Positions 33,390-42,189 of a DNA stretch of 64,000 bases are shown here, one piece after another. The stretch is from CAVTWS01 sp963738445 (GTDB lineage: Bacteria > Actinomycetota > Acidimicrobiia > Acidimicrobiales > SHLQ01): positions 1-64,000 of the forward strand of contig CAVTWS010000007.1 of NCBI GenBank assembly GCA_963738445.1. Reading direction: 5' to 3'. Numbering within the stretch: the first letter of the stretch is position 1; every line of letters starts with the position of its first letter. Both the position numbers and the translations under genes were made by a program. Under the pieces are notes generated by a model. It was not told where the DNA came from and ran no database searches. It saw nothing but the letters and a program-made list of their open reading frames with translations.

Positions 33390-35687
33390 ATGAGCATTCT
33401 CGGCAACCGTGTGCTGCGCAAAGAGGATCCCGCCTTCCTCACCCGCGGTGCCACCTACACGGCTGACCTCACCGATCCTCGTCTCGACGGTGCCGGGTTC
33501 GTGACCTACGTGCGGTCGACCATGGCGAACGCCCGCATCGCCGGGATCGACACGTCGGAGGCCGCGGCCATGCCGGGCGTGCTCGGCGTGTTCACCGCCG
33601 CCGACCTCGACGACAACGTGAAGCTGTCGCCGGGCATGTTGCCACTGTTCCCGCTGCCGATCCTCAACCGGCCGACGCTGGCCGACACGCACGTGCGCTT
33701 CGTCGGCGAGCCGGTGGCGGTCGTCGTCACCGAGCATGCCTATCAGGGCGAGGACGCCGCCGAGGCGGTCGCCATCGACTACGAGCCGTTGCCGGCGGTG
33801 ATCGACATCGAGGCCTCCGCGGCCGGTGATGTCATCGTCTACGAGGAGGTCGGGTCGAACGTGGCGATCGACCACACGGCGTTCGGCATGGCCACCGGCT
33901 TCAAGGATCCCGAGATCTTCTCTGACTGCGAGGTCGTGGTGCCCCGCACCCGGGTCATCAACCAGCGCACGGCGGCGGCGCCGCTCGAGGTCCGCTCGAC
34001 CGCGTGCGCCTGGGTCGATGGCGACCTGTACGTGTGGATGAGCGGGCAGGGACCGCACGGAACCCGCAACGCCCTCGCCGGCGTCTACGGGCTCGACCAC
34101 GCGAACTGCCACGTCGTCTCCCCGGATGTCGGTGGCGGGTTCGGTGCCAAGATCGCCCACTATCCCGAGGACGTGCTGCTGCCCTGGCTCAGCCAGAAGG
34201 TTGGCCGGCCGGTCCGCTGGTTCGAGACCCGCACCGAGAACATGAACGCCATGGGCCCGGGTCGGGCCCAGGTGCAGTTCGTCTCGATCGGCGGCGACCG
34301 CGACGGCACCGTCAAGGCGTACCAGCTCGAGATCATCGCCGACCTCGGCGCCTACGGCCGGATGGGCGGGTTCCTGCCGTTCTTCACCCATCAGATGGCC
34401 GCCGGGACCTACACGATCCCCAAGATCGAGACCTCGGCGAAGGCCGTCGTCACCAACACCACCCCGACCGAGGCCTACCGCGGCGCCGGGAGGCCCGAGG
34501 CCGCGGCCGCCATCGAACGGGCCATGGACCTGTTCGCCGCCGCCATCGGCATGGATCCCGTCGAGGTGCGTCGGAAGAACCTGATCGCCCCGGACCAGTT
34601 CCCGTACACGACCCCCACCGGCGCGGTGTACGACTCCGGTGATTACGAGAAGGCGTTGGATCTGGCGCTCGACGCGGCCGGTTACGCCGACCTTCGGGCC
34701 GATCAGGCCGCTCGTCGCCAGCGCGGCGACAACCGCCAGCTCGGCATCGGCGTGGCCTGCTACGTGGAGATCACCGCCGGACCCGCCCCCGGCGGCAACG
34801 AGTTCTCCAAGGTCGAGATCACCGCTGACGGCACGGCACGCGTCTACTCCGGTTCGTTCAGCCATGGGCAGTCGCACAAGACGACCTTCGCCCAGATCGC
34901 CGCAGAACAGCTCGGCATGTCGATCGACGACATCGAGGTGATCCAGGGCGACACCGACCTCGTGAAGCAGGGTTCGGGCACCATGGGCTCCCGCTCCACC
35001 CAGATCGGCGGATCCGCCGTGTACACGGCCGCCGGCGACGTCGTGTCGGCGGCCCGGCAGGTGGCGGCCAACCTGCTGGAGGCCAATGTCGACGACATCG
35101 AGCTCGACAAGGTCGCCGGCGCCTTTCACGTGAAGGGCACCCCATCGGTGGCGAAGACATGGGCCGAGGTCGCCGTCGCCGCCGGTTCGGAAGGCTTGTC
35201 GTCGGAGTCGGACTTCAACGCGAGCTGCTCGTTCCCGTTCGGCGCCCACGTCGCCGTCGTCGAGGTCGACATGGAGACCGGCAAGGTCGAGTTGGTGCGC
35301 ATGATCACCTGCGACGATTCCGGCACGCTCATCAACCCGATGATCGTCGAGGGTCAGCGACACGGCGGAATCGCCCAGGGCGTCGCCCAGGCCCTGCTCG
35401 AGGAGGTCGTGTACGACCCCGACGGCAACCCGGTCACCTCGAACTTCGCCGACTACGGGATCATCTCGATGGCCGAGTTGCCCAGCTACGAGCTGGTGCC
35501 GCTCGAGACGCCGACCCCCAACAACCCGCTCGGCGCCAAAGGCATCGGCGAGTCGGGTGCGATCGGTGCCACCCCCGCCGTGCAGAGCGCGGTGGTCGAT
35601 GCGCTGGCGCACCTGGGCATCACCCACATCGACATCCCGACAACTCCACAACGGGTGTGGGCGGCCATCGCCGCAGCCAGCAGCTGA
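33390..35687 (+). CDS. Molybdenum hydroxylase large subunit (form II CoxL-like)
   Basis: This 765-residue catalytic subunit of the xanthine oxidase/CO dehydrogenase family binds the molybdopterin cytosine dinucleotide cofactor. It has LRKEDPAFLTRGATYTADL, VRFVGEPVAVVV, SGQGPHGTR, PDVGGGFGAKIAHYPEDVLL, TEAYRGAGRPEAAAAIERAM and GAKGIGESGAIG, whose glutamate is the general base in the family. The active-site loop reads AYRGAGR, the form II signature. True form I CO dehydrogenases have AYRCSFR, so CO oxidation should not be assumed and the substrate is unknown. The gene opens an island that also holds small and FAD subunits and several maturation factors. ATG 33390 follows a GGAGAG site. Confidence 0.9.
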   Translation: MSILGNRVLRKEDPAFLTRGATYTADLTDPRLDGAGFVTYVRSTMANARIAGIDTSEAAAMPGVLGVFTAADLDDNVKLSPGMLPLFPLPILNRPTLADTHVRFVGEPVAVVVTEHAYQGEDAAEAVAIDYEPLPAVIDIEASAAGDVIVYEEVGSNVAIDHTAFGMATGFKDPEIFSDCEVVVPRTRVINQRTAAAPLEVRSTACAWVDGDLYVWMSGQGPHGTRNALAGVYGLDHANCHVVSPDVGGGFGAKIAHYPEDVLLPWLSQKVGRPVRWFETRTENMNAMGPGRAQVQFVSIGGDRDGTVKAYQLEIIADLGAYGRMGGFLPFFTHQMAAGTYTIPKIETSAKAVVTNTTPTEAYRGAGRPEAAAAIERAMDLFAAAIGMDPVEVRRKNLIAPDQFPYTTPTGAVYDSGDYEKALDLALDAAGYADLRADQAARRQRGDNRQLGIGVACYVEITAGPAPGGNEFSKVEITADGTARVYSGSFSHGQSHKTTFAQIAAEQLGMSIDDIEVIQGDTDLVKQGSGTMGSRSTQIGGSAVYTAAGDVVSAARQVAANLLEANVDDIELDKVAGAFHVKGTPSVAKTWAEVAVAAGSEGLSSESDFNASCSFPFGAHVAVVEVDMETGKVELVRMITCDDSGTLINPMIVEGQRHGGIAQGVAQALLEEVVYDPDGNPVTSNFADYGIISMAELPSYELVPLETPTPNNPLGAKGIGESGAIGATPAVQSAVVDALAHLGITHIDIPTTPQRVWAAIAAASS

Positions 35688-35715
35688 GGTGCCCTCTCCA
35701 CACCACGGGGCCGCG

Positions 35716-36698
35716 ATGAGCGCCGAACGCTCCCACCCGGTGCCGCCCATCGAGGCGGTCGGCCTGGTCAAGCGTTTCGGTGACGTCACGGCGGTCGACG
35801 GGGTCGATCTCACCGTCGATCAGGGCGAGATCTTCGGCTTTCTCGGGCCCAACGGCGCCGGGAAGTCGACGACGGTCCGCATGCTCGTCACGCTGCTCCG
35901 GCCGACCGCCGGTTCGGCTCGCGTCGCCGGGCACGATGTCGTGACCGAAGCCGGCGCCGTGCGCCGGGCCATCGGCGTGGCGTTGCAGGATGCCGCGATC
36001 GATCCCCTGATGACCGGGCGCGAACTGGTGCGGTTGCAGGCGGTCCTGCACGGGTTGTCCAAGCAGGTGGTACGGGAGCGGGGCGCCGAGCTGCTGGAGC
36101 GCGTCGGGCTGACGGCGGCTGCCGATCGCCGGGTCGGCACGTATTCGGGCGGCATGCGGCGGCGCCTCGACCTGGCGCTCTCGCTCGTGCACGAACCGCG
36201 GGTCCTGTTCCTCGACGAGCCCACGACCGGCCTCGATCCGACCAGCCGGGTGGCCTTGTGGGAGGAGGTGCGCCGGCTCAACACCGAATCGGGGACCACG
36301 GTGATGCTCACCACGCAGTACCTCGAGGAAGCGGACCAGCTCGCCGGCCGCATCGCCATCATCGATGGAGGGCGCATCGTCCGGCAGGGCCGCCCCGCCG
36401 AGTTGAAGGCGGCCGTCGGGTCGCCCACGTTGCGCATCGAGGTCGACCGCGCCCACCTGGACCAGGGCCGAGCCGCGCTGTCGGACTTCGGCCCCCGCGA
36501 GCGGCGCCGGCCGATCGGCTGGCCATCGGCCTCGAAGGTGGCGCAGCCCGGGTGACCGACGTCGTTCGCGCCCTCGACGACGCGGGCGTGTCGATCACCC
36601 ACCTCGAGCTCGACCCGCCGAGTCTCGACGACGTGTTCGCCGAGGCGACGGGACGGCGCCTCGAAGGCGCCGGCGACGACGGCCCGTCCGACCCATGA
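35716..36698 (+). CDS. ABC-2 exporter ATPase, DrrA-like (one frameshift)
   Basis: This is the nucleotide-binding subunit of a DrrAB-type exporter. Walker A GPNGAGKSTTV, signature YSGGMRRRLDLALSL, Walker B VLFLDEPTTGLDPTSR and the switch region MLTTQYLEEADQLAGRIAII are complete. The DrrA-type C-terminal tail continues in another frame (GLEGGAARVTDVVRALDDAG, then SLDDVFAEATGRRLEG). One C appears to be missing from the C run at 36492-36496, and the span is one base short of a multiple of three. The stop overlaps the first permease as ATGATG. It lies between the large and small hydroxylase subunit genes. Confidence 0.88.
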
Positions 36699-37483
36699 TG
36701 GTCCTGTCCCGCCCGGCGCGGGCCCAGACCAGCGAGCTGTGCCTCCGATCGATCCGGGCCCTCCGGCGCAACTGGACCGACTGGATCGGCGGGCTCGTCT
36801 TCCCGCTGATGCTGGCCGCGGTCTACACGGCGCAGTTCCGGCGGGCCACCGAGCTCGACGGCTTCCCCGAGGTCGATTCCTTCCTCGACTTCATCCTGCC
36901 GGCCAGCATCTTGCAAGCCGTGGCCTTCGGCGCCACCAACGCCGGTGCCGACCTCGCGCTCGACATCGAGACCGGCTTCTTCGACCGGCTCGTGGTCTCG
37001 CCCGTGGCCCGCACGTCGATCGTCATCGGGCGACTCGCCGGATCCGTGGTCGAGGCGATCCTCCGGGCGGGAATCCTGCTCGCGGTCTTCGTCGCGTTCG
37101 GTGCCCGTCTCCACGGCGGTGTCGGGGCGGCGCTCGTCATCGTGGCCACCGCCGTGGGCTTGACCCTCGCCCTGGGTGGGGTCGGGGTGGTGCTGGCGGT
37201 GAAGACCGGATCCCAGGAAGCGGTCAACAGCACGTTCCCCGTCGTCTTCGTCCTCATGTTCCTCAGCTCGGCGTTCTTCCCGACCAACCTGATGTCGGGG
37301 TGGTACAAGGTGGTGGCGGAGGCAAACCCCGTGACCTTCGTGATCAACCCGACCCGTCGGTTGGTCATCGAAGACTGGTCGTGGGCCGATGCCGGCCAGG
37401 CCGTCGGCATGGCGGCCGTGTTGGGTGCCCTCGGCGTGGCCGGGGCGGTCGTGGCCCTGCGCCGCCGGCTGGCCCGGTTGTAG
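36695..37483 (+). CDS. ABC-2 type permease, first
   Basis: The 262-residue membrane protein has about six helices, for example ILPASILQAVAFGATNAGAD and VGAALVIVATAVGLTLALGG. DIETGFFDRLVVSPVARTSI is the DrrB/ABC-2 signature region before helix 3, and NPVTFVINPTRRLVIEDWSW is typical near the end. It should form the channel with the second permease and the DrrA-like ATPase. The cargo is unknown; drug, lipid or glycan export are all possible. Confidence 0.9.
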   Translation: MMVLSRPARAQTSELCLRSIRALRRNWTDWIGGLVFPLMLAAVYTAQFRRATELDGFPEVDSFLDFILPASILQAVAFGATNAGADLALDIETGFFDRLVVSPVARTSIVIGRLAGSVVEAILRAGILLAVFVAFGARLHGGVGAALVIVATAVGLTLALGGVGVVLAVKTGSQEAVNSTFPVVFVLMFLSSAFFPTNLMSGWYKVVAEANPVTFVINPTRRLVIEDWSWADAGQAVGMAAVLGALGVAGAVVALRRRLARL

Positions 37484-37498
37484 GCGGGACGGGACGAC

Positions 37499-38251
37499 AT
37501 GGCTCTCACCTGGGAGATCGCCCGCCGCGGGATGATGCGGCTCATGCGCCGGCCGTCGCTGCTCATCCCGAGCCTCGTCATGCCGACGTTCTTCATCCTC
37601 GCCTTCGGCAACTCGTTCCGATCCCTGACCGACGTCGAGGGATTCGGTACCGACAACGTCTTCAACTGGATGGCGCCCTACGCCATCCTCCAGGGCGCCG
37701 CCATGGGCGGCATGGGAGCGCCGGGCATGGTCGCCCAGGATCTCGACAACGGCTTCATGGACCGGATGCTGCTCACTCCGGGCCGCCGGGTCCCGCTGAT
37801 CGCCGGACCGATCCTGTACTCGGCGCTCCGCGCCCTCATGCCCACGGTCCTCGTGCTGCTGCTGGCCTACCTGAACGGCGCCCGCCTCACGGGACCGCTC
37901 GGCCTGGTGACCCTGGTGGCGGCGGCAGCCGGAACCGGGGTGATGTTCGCGTTGCTGGGCATGGTCTTCGTGTTGAAGCTGCGCAGCATGCGGGCCCTCG
38001 GCCTGGTGCAGATCTCCGTGTTCATCTCCACCTTCCTCTCGATCGGCCAGGTTCCGCTCTCCTTCCTGAGCGGTTGGATGCACACCGTGGCCCGGTTGAA
38101 CCCGATCACCAACATCTTGCGGCTGGCCCGGCAGGGTTTTCTCGGCGACGTGACCTGGCACGACACGTGGCCCGGGCTCCTCGCGCTGGGCCTGCTCATC
38201 GGCGCCCTGGCCTTGCTGACCCGTCGCAACCTGCGCCTGCTGGCGCCATGA
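37499..38251 (+). CDS. ABC-2 type permease, second
   Basis: The 250-residue DrrB-like permease has VAQDLDNGFMDRMLLTPGRR as signature region and MHTVARLNPITNILRLARQG before the last helix. It follows the first permease by 15 bases, and the two are clearly paralogous in plan. It ends 70 bases before the small subunit of the molybdenum hydroxylase, so the exporter is enclosed by hydroxylase genes on the same strand. Confidence 0.9.
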   Translation: MALTWEIARRGMMRLMRRPSLLIPSLVMPTFFILAFGNSFRSLTDVEGFGTDNVFNWMAPYAILQGAAMGGMGAPGMVAQDLDNGFMDRMLLTPGRRVPLIAGPILYSALRALMPTVLVLLLAYLNGARLTGPLGLVTLVAAAAGTGVMFALLGMVFVLKLRSMRALGLVQISVFISTFLSIGQVPLSFLSGWMHTVARLNPITNILRLARQGFLGDVTWHDTWPGLLALGLLIGALALLTRRNLRLLAP

Positions 38252-38309
38252 CCCCGTCGAACCAACTACAGTCGCCGGTGCTCTCGTCCGAGGCGCCGGC
38301 ACCATCCCC

Positions 38310-38315
38310 AGGAGG
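38310..38315 (+). promoter_or_regulatory. Strong ribosome binding site for the small subunit gene
   Basis: AGGAGG lies six bases before GTG 38322. It fixes the start as VQVSMKVNG and marks a strong translation start after the exporter genes. Confidence 0.7.
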
Positions 38316-38321
38316 ATCACC

Positions 38322-38789
38322 GTGCAGGTGAGCATGAAGGTCAACGGGACCAGTCAGTCCCACGACGTCGAACCTCGCACGCTGCTCGTGCACTACATCC
38401 GCGACAGCTGCGGCATGAAGGGCACGAACATCGGTTGCGACAGTTCGTCGTGTGGCGCCTGCACCCTGCATCTCGATGGTGAGGCGGTGAAGTCGTGCAC
38501 GGTCTTCGCGGTCCAGGCCGACGGCGCCGACATCACGACGATCGAGGGTCTGGCCGCAGCCGACGGCACGCTGCACCCGATGCAGCAGGCGTTCCACGAG
38601 TGCCACGCCCTCCAGTGCGGCTACTGCACACCGGGCATGGTCATGGCGGCGGTGTCGCTGCTCGACGAGGTTCCCTCGCCGACGGAGGCCCAGGTGCGCG
38701 AAGGCCTCGAGGGCAACCTCTGCCGGTGCACCGGATACCACAACATCGTCAAGGCCGTGCTGAGCGCCAGCAAGGGCGGTGCGCGATGA
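38322..38789 (+). CDS. Molybdenum hydroxylase small [2Fe-2S] subunit (CoxS-like)
   Basis: This 155-residue electron-transfer subunit has two clusters. The plant-ferredoxin-like one uses the cysteines of GCDSSSCGACTLHLDG plus KSCTVFA. The C-terminal one uses CGYCTPGM and NLCRCTGYHNIVKAV. Electrons pass from the Mo site through these to the FAD subunit. It overlaps the FAD subunit gene as ATGA. The gene order large, exporter, small, medium differs from the usual M-S-L of form I cox operons. Confidence 0.95.
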   Translation: MQVSMKVNGTSQSHDVEPRTLLVHYIRDSCGMKGTNIGCDSSSCGACTLHLDGEAVKSCTVFAVQADGADITTIEGLAAADGTLHPMQQAFHECHALQCGYCTPGMVMAAVSLLDEVPSPTEAQVREGLEGNLCRCTGYHNIVKAVLSASKGGAR

Positions 38790-39608
38790 TCCCCGTCGCC
38801 TTCGAGTACGAGCGGGCCGATTCGGCCGAAGCCGCGCTGGCCCTGCTCGCCGAGCACGGCGACGATGCCAAGCTCCTGGCCGGTGGCCATTCGCTGATCC
38901 CGCTGATGAAGTTCCGGCTCGCGGCGCCCGCAGTGCTGGTCGACATCGGGCGCCTGTCGGACCTGTCCTACGTCGTCGACGACGGCGACCGCCTCCGCAT
39001 CGGTGCGCTGACTCGTCACCGTGACGTCGAGACCAACGAGCTCGTCCGTCAGCACCTCCCGCTGCTCGCCGAGGCGACCAGCTACGTCGGCGACCCCCAG
39101 GTCCGCCACCGCGGCACCATCGGCGGCTCGCTCGCCCACGGTGACCCCGCCGCCGACCTCCCGTCGGTGCTGCTGGCGCTGAACGGGTCGGTCGTCGTCC
39201 GCAACGGCTCGGGTGAGCGCGAGATCGCCGCCGACGACTTCTTCACCGGCTTCCTGGAGACCGCGCTCGAACCCACCGATCTCCTGACCGAGATCCGGCT
39301 GCCCAAAGCGCCGTCCGGCTCGGCGTTCCAGAAGTTCAATCGGCGGGCCCAGGACTGGGCGATCGTCGGCTGCTCGGTCGTCGCCCACGGCGATCAGATC
39401 GGCATCGGCCTGGTGAACATGGATTCGCTGTCCGGTTCGGGCGGCCGCCGCCGAGGCCGCGCTCCGCAGTGGTGCCTCCGCGGCCGAAGCGGCCGAGCTC
39501 GCCGCCGACGGCCTGGAGCCGCCGTCGGACCTCAACGCCAGCGTCGAATACCGCCAACATCTGGCCCGCGTGCTCGTGCGTCGGGCGCTCGAAGCGGCCG
39601 GACGTTGA
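38786..39608 (+). CDS. Molybdenum hydroxylase FAD subunit (CoxM-like, one frameshift)
   Basis: The product of about 274 residues binds FAD and passes electrons out of the enzyme. The FAD site is AGGHSLIPLMKFRLAAP and RHRGTIGGSLAHGDPAADLP. VDIGRLSDLSY, FFTGFLETALEPTDLL and AFQKFNRRAQDWAIVG are typical. After GIGLVNMD the frame changes: an extra base near 39430 separates it from the family tail RAAAAEAALRSGASAAEAAE, then VEYRQHLARVLVRRALEAAGR, ending at TGA 39606-39608. The span is one base more than a multiple of three. Confidence 0.9.
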
Positions 39609-39674
39609 CCGACCGCTGACCCTCTCCCGCCCGCTCAGCGCCGGTGGGGGAGTCAGCCGGTACTCTCGACAGCG

Positions 39675-40605
39675 ATGCCGCCCACCGATCCCCGCGCCAT
39701 AACCAGCGTCGACGAGGTCGTCGCCGGACTTCGGGCCCACGACTACCTGGCCGACGAAGGACTGGCCACGGCCGTGTTCCTGGCCCTGCGCCTCGAGCGG
39801 CCGCTCCTCCTCGAAGGGGAGGCGGGGGTCGGCAAGACGGAGCTGGCCAAGGTGCTGTCGGCGTGGACCGGCGGCGAGCTGATCCGCCTCCAGTGCTACG
39901 AAGGTCTCGACGCCGGCCAGGCGGTGTACGAGTGGGACTACAGCCGCCAGCTGCTGCACCTGCGCACCGCCGAAGCCACCGGTCGAGCGACGGGCGCGGA
40001 CGCCGAGGTGCTCGAGAACGAGTTGTACTCGGAGCGTTTCCTCGTGAAACGGCCCCTGTTGGCCGCCGTCACCTCCGGCCCCGGCCCGGCCCCGGTGCTG
40101 CTGATCGACGAGGTCGACCGCGCCGATGACGAGTTCGAGGCGTTCCTGTTGGAGATCCTGTCCGACTACGCCGTCACGGTCCCCGAGCTCGGCACCTTCC
40201 GGGCCGAACGCCCACCGGTCGTCGTCATCACCTCGAACCGCACACGCGATGTCCACGACGCGCTCGAAGCGCCGCTGCCTCTACCACTGGGTCGAGCACC
40301 CCGGATTCGAGCGTGAGGTGGCGATCGTGCGCCTGCGGGCGCCGGGCGTCGACGAGCGTCTGGCCGCTCAGGTCGCCGCCGCCACCGAGCACCTCCGCCG
40401 GATCGGGCTCTACAAACCGCCGGGCATCGCCGAGACGATCGATTGGGCCCGCTCACTGCAACTGATCGGTGTCACCGACCTGACGACCGACGCCGTCACC
40501 CACACGTTGGGCAGCCTGCTCAAGTACCGCGAGGACCACGAGCGCGTCGGCGGCCGGGGCGTGGACTCCCTCGTCGAGTCGGTCCTGGCCCGACTCGCGG
40601 TCTGA
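39675..40605 (+). CDS. MoxR-family AAA ATPase, CoxD-like (one frameshift)
   Basis: CoxD-type ATPases help assemble the active site of Mo hydroxylases as AAA chaperones. The product has about 310 residues, with LLLEGEAGVGKTELAKVLSA (Walker A), VLLIDEVDRADDEFEAFLLE (Walker B) and VVVITSNRTRDVHDAL (sensor 1), then CLYHWVEHPGFEREVAIVR. An extra G near 40266 (CTC-G-AAG) breaks the frame between HDAL and KRRCLYHW. The span is one base more than a multiple of three. No slippery heptamer is seen, so I treat this as an error or mutation, not programmed shifting. The VWA partner follows at once. Confidence 0.9.
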
Positions 40606-40612
40606 GGCACCC

Positions 40613-41815
40613 GTGGCGCTCGGGGCATCTGGCCGCAACGTCAGCGGGCCGCCCGGGCCGGTGCAGTACGCCCTCGGGTTCGTGGTCATGCTCCGCCAAG
40701 CCGGGTTCCGCATCGGCCTGGAACGCAGCCGACGGTTCCTCGACGCCCTCGCGCTCATCGGTTTCGACGAGCCCCACGGCGTTTACTGGGCCGGCCACTC
40801 CACCCTCGTCAGCCGCCCCGAGCAGCGCCCGGTGTACGAAGCGGTGTTCGCCGACTGGTGGCTCGGCCGCCGCTCGCCCGACGTCGACACGATCGCCGAG
40901 ACGCTCACCCTGACCCTCGCCATGGACGATCCTGACGCGCCGCCACCCGCTCCGGGCAGCGACGACGAACCGACCGTCGATGACGATCTGCTGATGGTGC
41001 GCTTCAGCCCGACCGAGGTGCTGCGCCACAAGGACTTCGCCGCCTACTCGATGGCCGAGCTGGCCGAGAGCCGGACGCTGATGTCCCGCATCAAGCTGGT
41101 GGGGGCGCCCCGCCGCTCCCGCCGCATGCGCCCCTCGGGCGGCCGGGGCACCCGGCCGGACCTCCGCCGTACCGTTCGTGACGCCATCCGATCGGGCGGC
41201 GAGCCCGTGCGCCGGCGTTTCGTCGACCCCGGCACCCGGCACCGGCGTCTCGTCCTCCTGCTCGACGTCTCGGGCTCGATGGAGCCGTACGCCCGGGCGT
41301 TGCTGCGCTTCGTCCACGCGGCCGTGGTCGGGCGGGCCAAGGTCGAGGTGTTCACGATGGGCACCCGGCTGCACCGCATCACGCGTGAGCTGTCGAGCCG
41401 CGACCCCGACTCGGCGCTCGCCGCCGCCGGGCGCACCGTCGACGACTGGTCCGGCGGCACCCGGTTGGGTGAGGTGATCGGCGAGTTCAACGACCGCTTC
41501 GGAATTCGGGGCATGGCTCGCGGCGCCATCGTCGTCATCCTGAGCGACGGCTGGGACCGGGGCGACGCCGCCGTCATGTCCGAGCAGATGACCCGGCTCC
41601 ACCGGGTCGCCCATCGTGTGGTGTGGGTCAACCCCCTCAAGGCCTCGCCTGGCTACCAGCCTCTGGCCGCGGGGATGGCGGCCGCGCTGCCCCACGTCGA
41701 CCGCTTCATCGAGGGTCACTGCATCGAGTCGTTGGAGGAACTGGCCCGAGTGATCGACGAGGCCGACACGGGGACGTTGGTCATCACCGAACCCGCGCCG
41801 ATCAGGGCATCCTGA
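40613..41815 (+). CDS. VWA-domain protein, CoxE-like
   Basis: CoxE-type proteins pair with CoxD. The 400-residue product has an N-terminal CoxE region (VQYALGFVVMLRQAGFRIGL) and a linker with acidic residues and basic patches. The VWA domain has the MIDAS motif LLLDVSGSMEPYARALL, then DDWSGGTRLGEVIGEFND and VVILSDGWDRGD. It starts at GTG 40613, seven bases after the ATPase stop. MoxR/VWA pairs generally insert metals or remodel enzymes; here the target is most likely the adjacent hydroxylase. Confidence 0.92.
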   Translation: MALGASGRNVSGPPGPVQYALGFVVMLRQAGFRIGLERSRRFLDALALIGFDEPHGVYWAGHSTLVSRPEQRPVYEAVFADWWLGRRSPDVDTIAETLTLTLAMDDPDAPPPAPGSDDEPTVDDDLLMVRFSPTEVLRHKDFAAYSMAELAESRTLMSRIKLVGAPRRSRRMRPSGGRGTRPDLRRTVRDAIRSGGEPVRRRFVDPGTRHRRLVLLLDVSGSMEPYARALLRFVHAAVVGRAKVEVFTMGTRLHRITRELSSRDPDSALAAAGRTVDDWSGGTRLGEVIGEFNDRFGIRGMARGAIVVILSDGWDRGDAAVMSEQMTRLHRVAHRVVWVNPLKASPGYQPLAAGMAAALPHVDRFIEGHCIESLEELARVIDEADTGTLVITEPAPIRAS

Positions 41816-41870
41816 TGGGAAGCACGAGGGCGGACGGCCGCATCGGGCGACGTCGTAGACGAGGTGGCGC

Positions 41871-42185
41871 ATGCGTGAGCTCATGAAGGACCTGGATCGC
41901 TGGCAACGGCAGGGCCACCGCATCGCCATCGCCCGGGTGGTCGATGTCGAGGGCTCCGGACCACGCCAGCCGGGCGCGGCCATGGCCGTGAACGACGCCG
42001 GCCAGGTCGTCGGATCGGTCAGTGGCGGGTGCGTCGAAGGCGCCGTGGTCACCGAGGCTCTCGAGGTGATCCAAACCGGTGATCGCCGGATGGTCACGTT
42101 CGGCTACAGCGACGACGAAGCCTTCGCCGTCGGGCTCACCTGCGGGGGCACGATCCACGTCTTCATCGAGCCCCTGGACTGGTGA
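41871..42185 (+). CDS. XdhC/CoxI N-terminal domain protein
   Basis: The 104-residue product is only the XdhC_CoxI domain: RIAIARVVDVEGSGPRQPGA, VNDAGQVVGSVSGGCVEGAV and LTCGGTIHVFIEPLD. XdhC proteins bind the molybdenum cofactor, protect or sulfurate it and deliver it to hydroxylases. In many genomes this domain and a Rossmann domain are one protein; here the second part is a separate gene four bases later. The conserved cysteines in GGCVEG and TCGG are present. Confidence 0.9.
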   Translation: MRELMKDLDRWQRQGHRIAIARVVDVEGSGPRQPGAAMAVNDAGQVVGSVSGGCVEGAVVTEALEVIQTGDRRMVTFGYSDDEAFAVGLTCGGTIHVFIEPLDW

Positions 42186-42189
42186 CGCC

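Noticed and set aside
33390..35687. Naming the enzyme an aerobic CO dehydrogenase (coxL)
   Set aside because: The active-site loop is AYRGAGR, not AYRCSFR, so CO oxidation is not supported.
33102..35813. A 903-codon open frame antisense to the large hydroxylase subunit
   Set aside because: Low-complexity His/Arg/Gly/Asp sequence without domains; a GC-driven shadow.
36359..38344. A 661-codon open frame antisense to the ABC exporter
   Set aside because: Gln/His/Arg/Glu-rich shadow frame with no motif.
40250..40290. Programmed frameshift in the CoxD-like gene
   Set aside because: No slippery heptamer or downstream structure is evident, and similar single-base shifts occur in many unrelated genes here.
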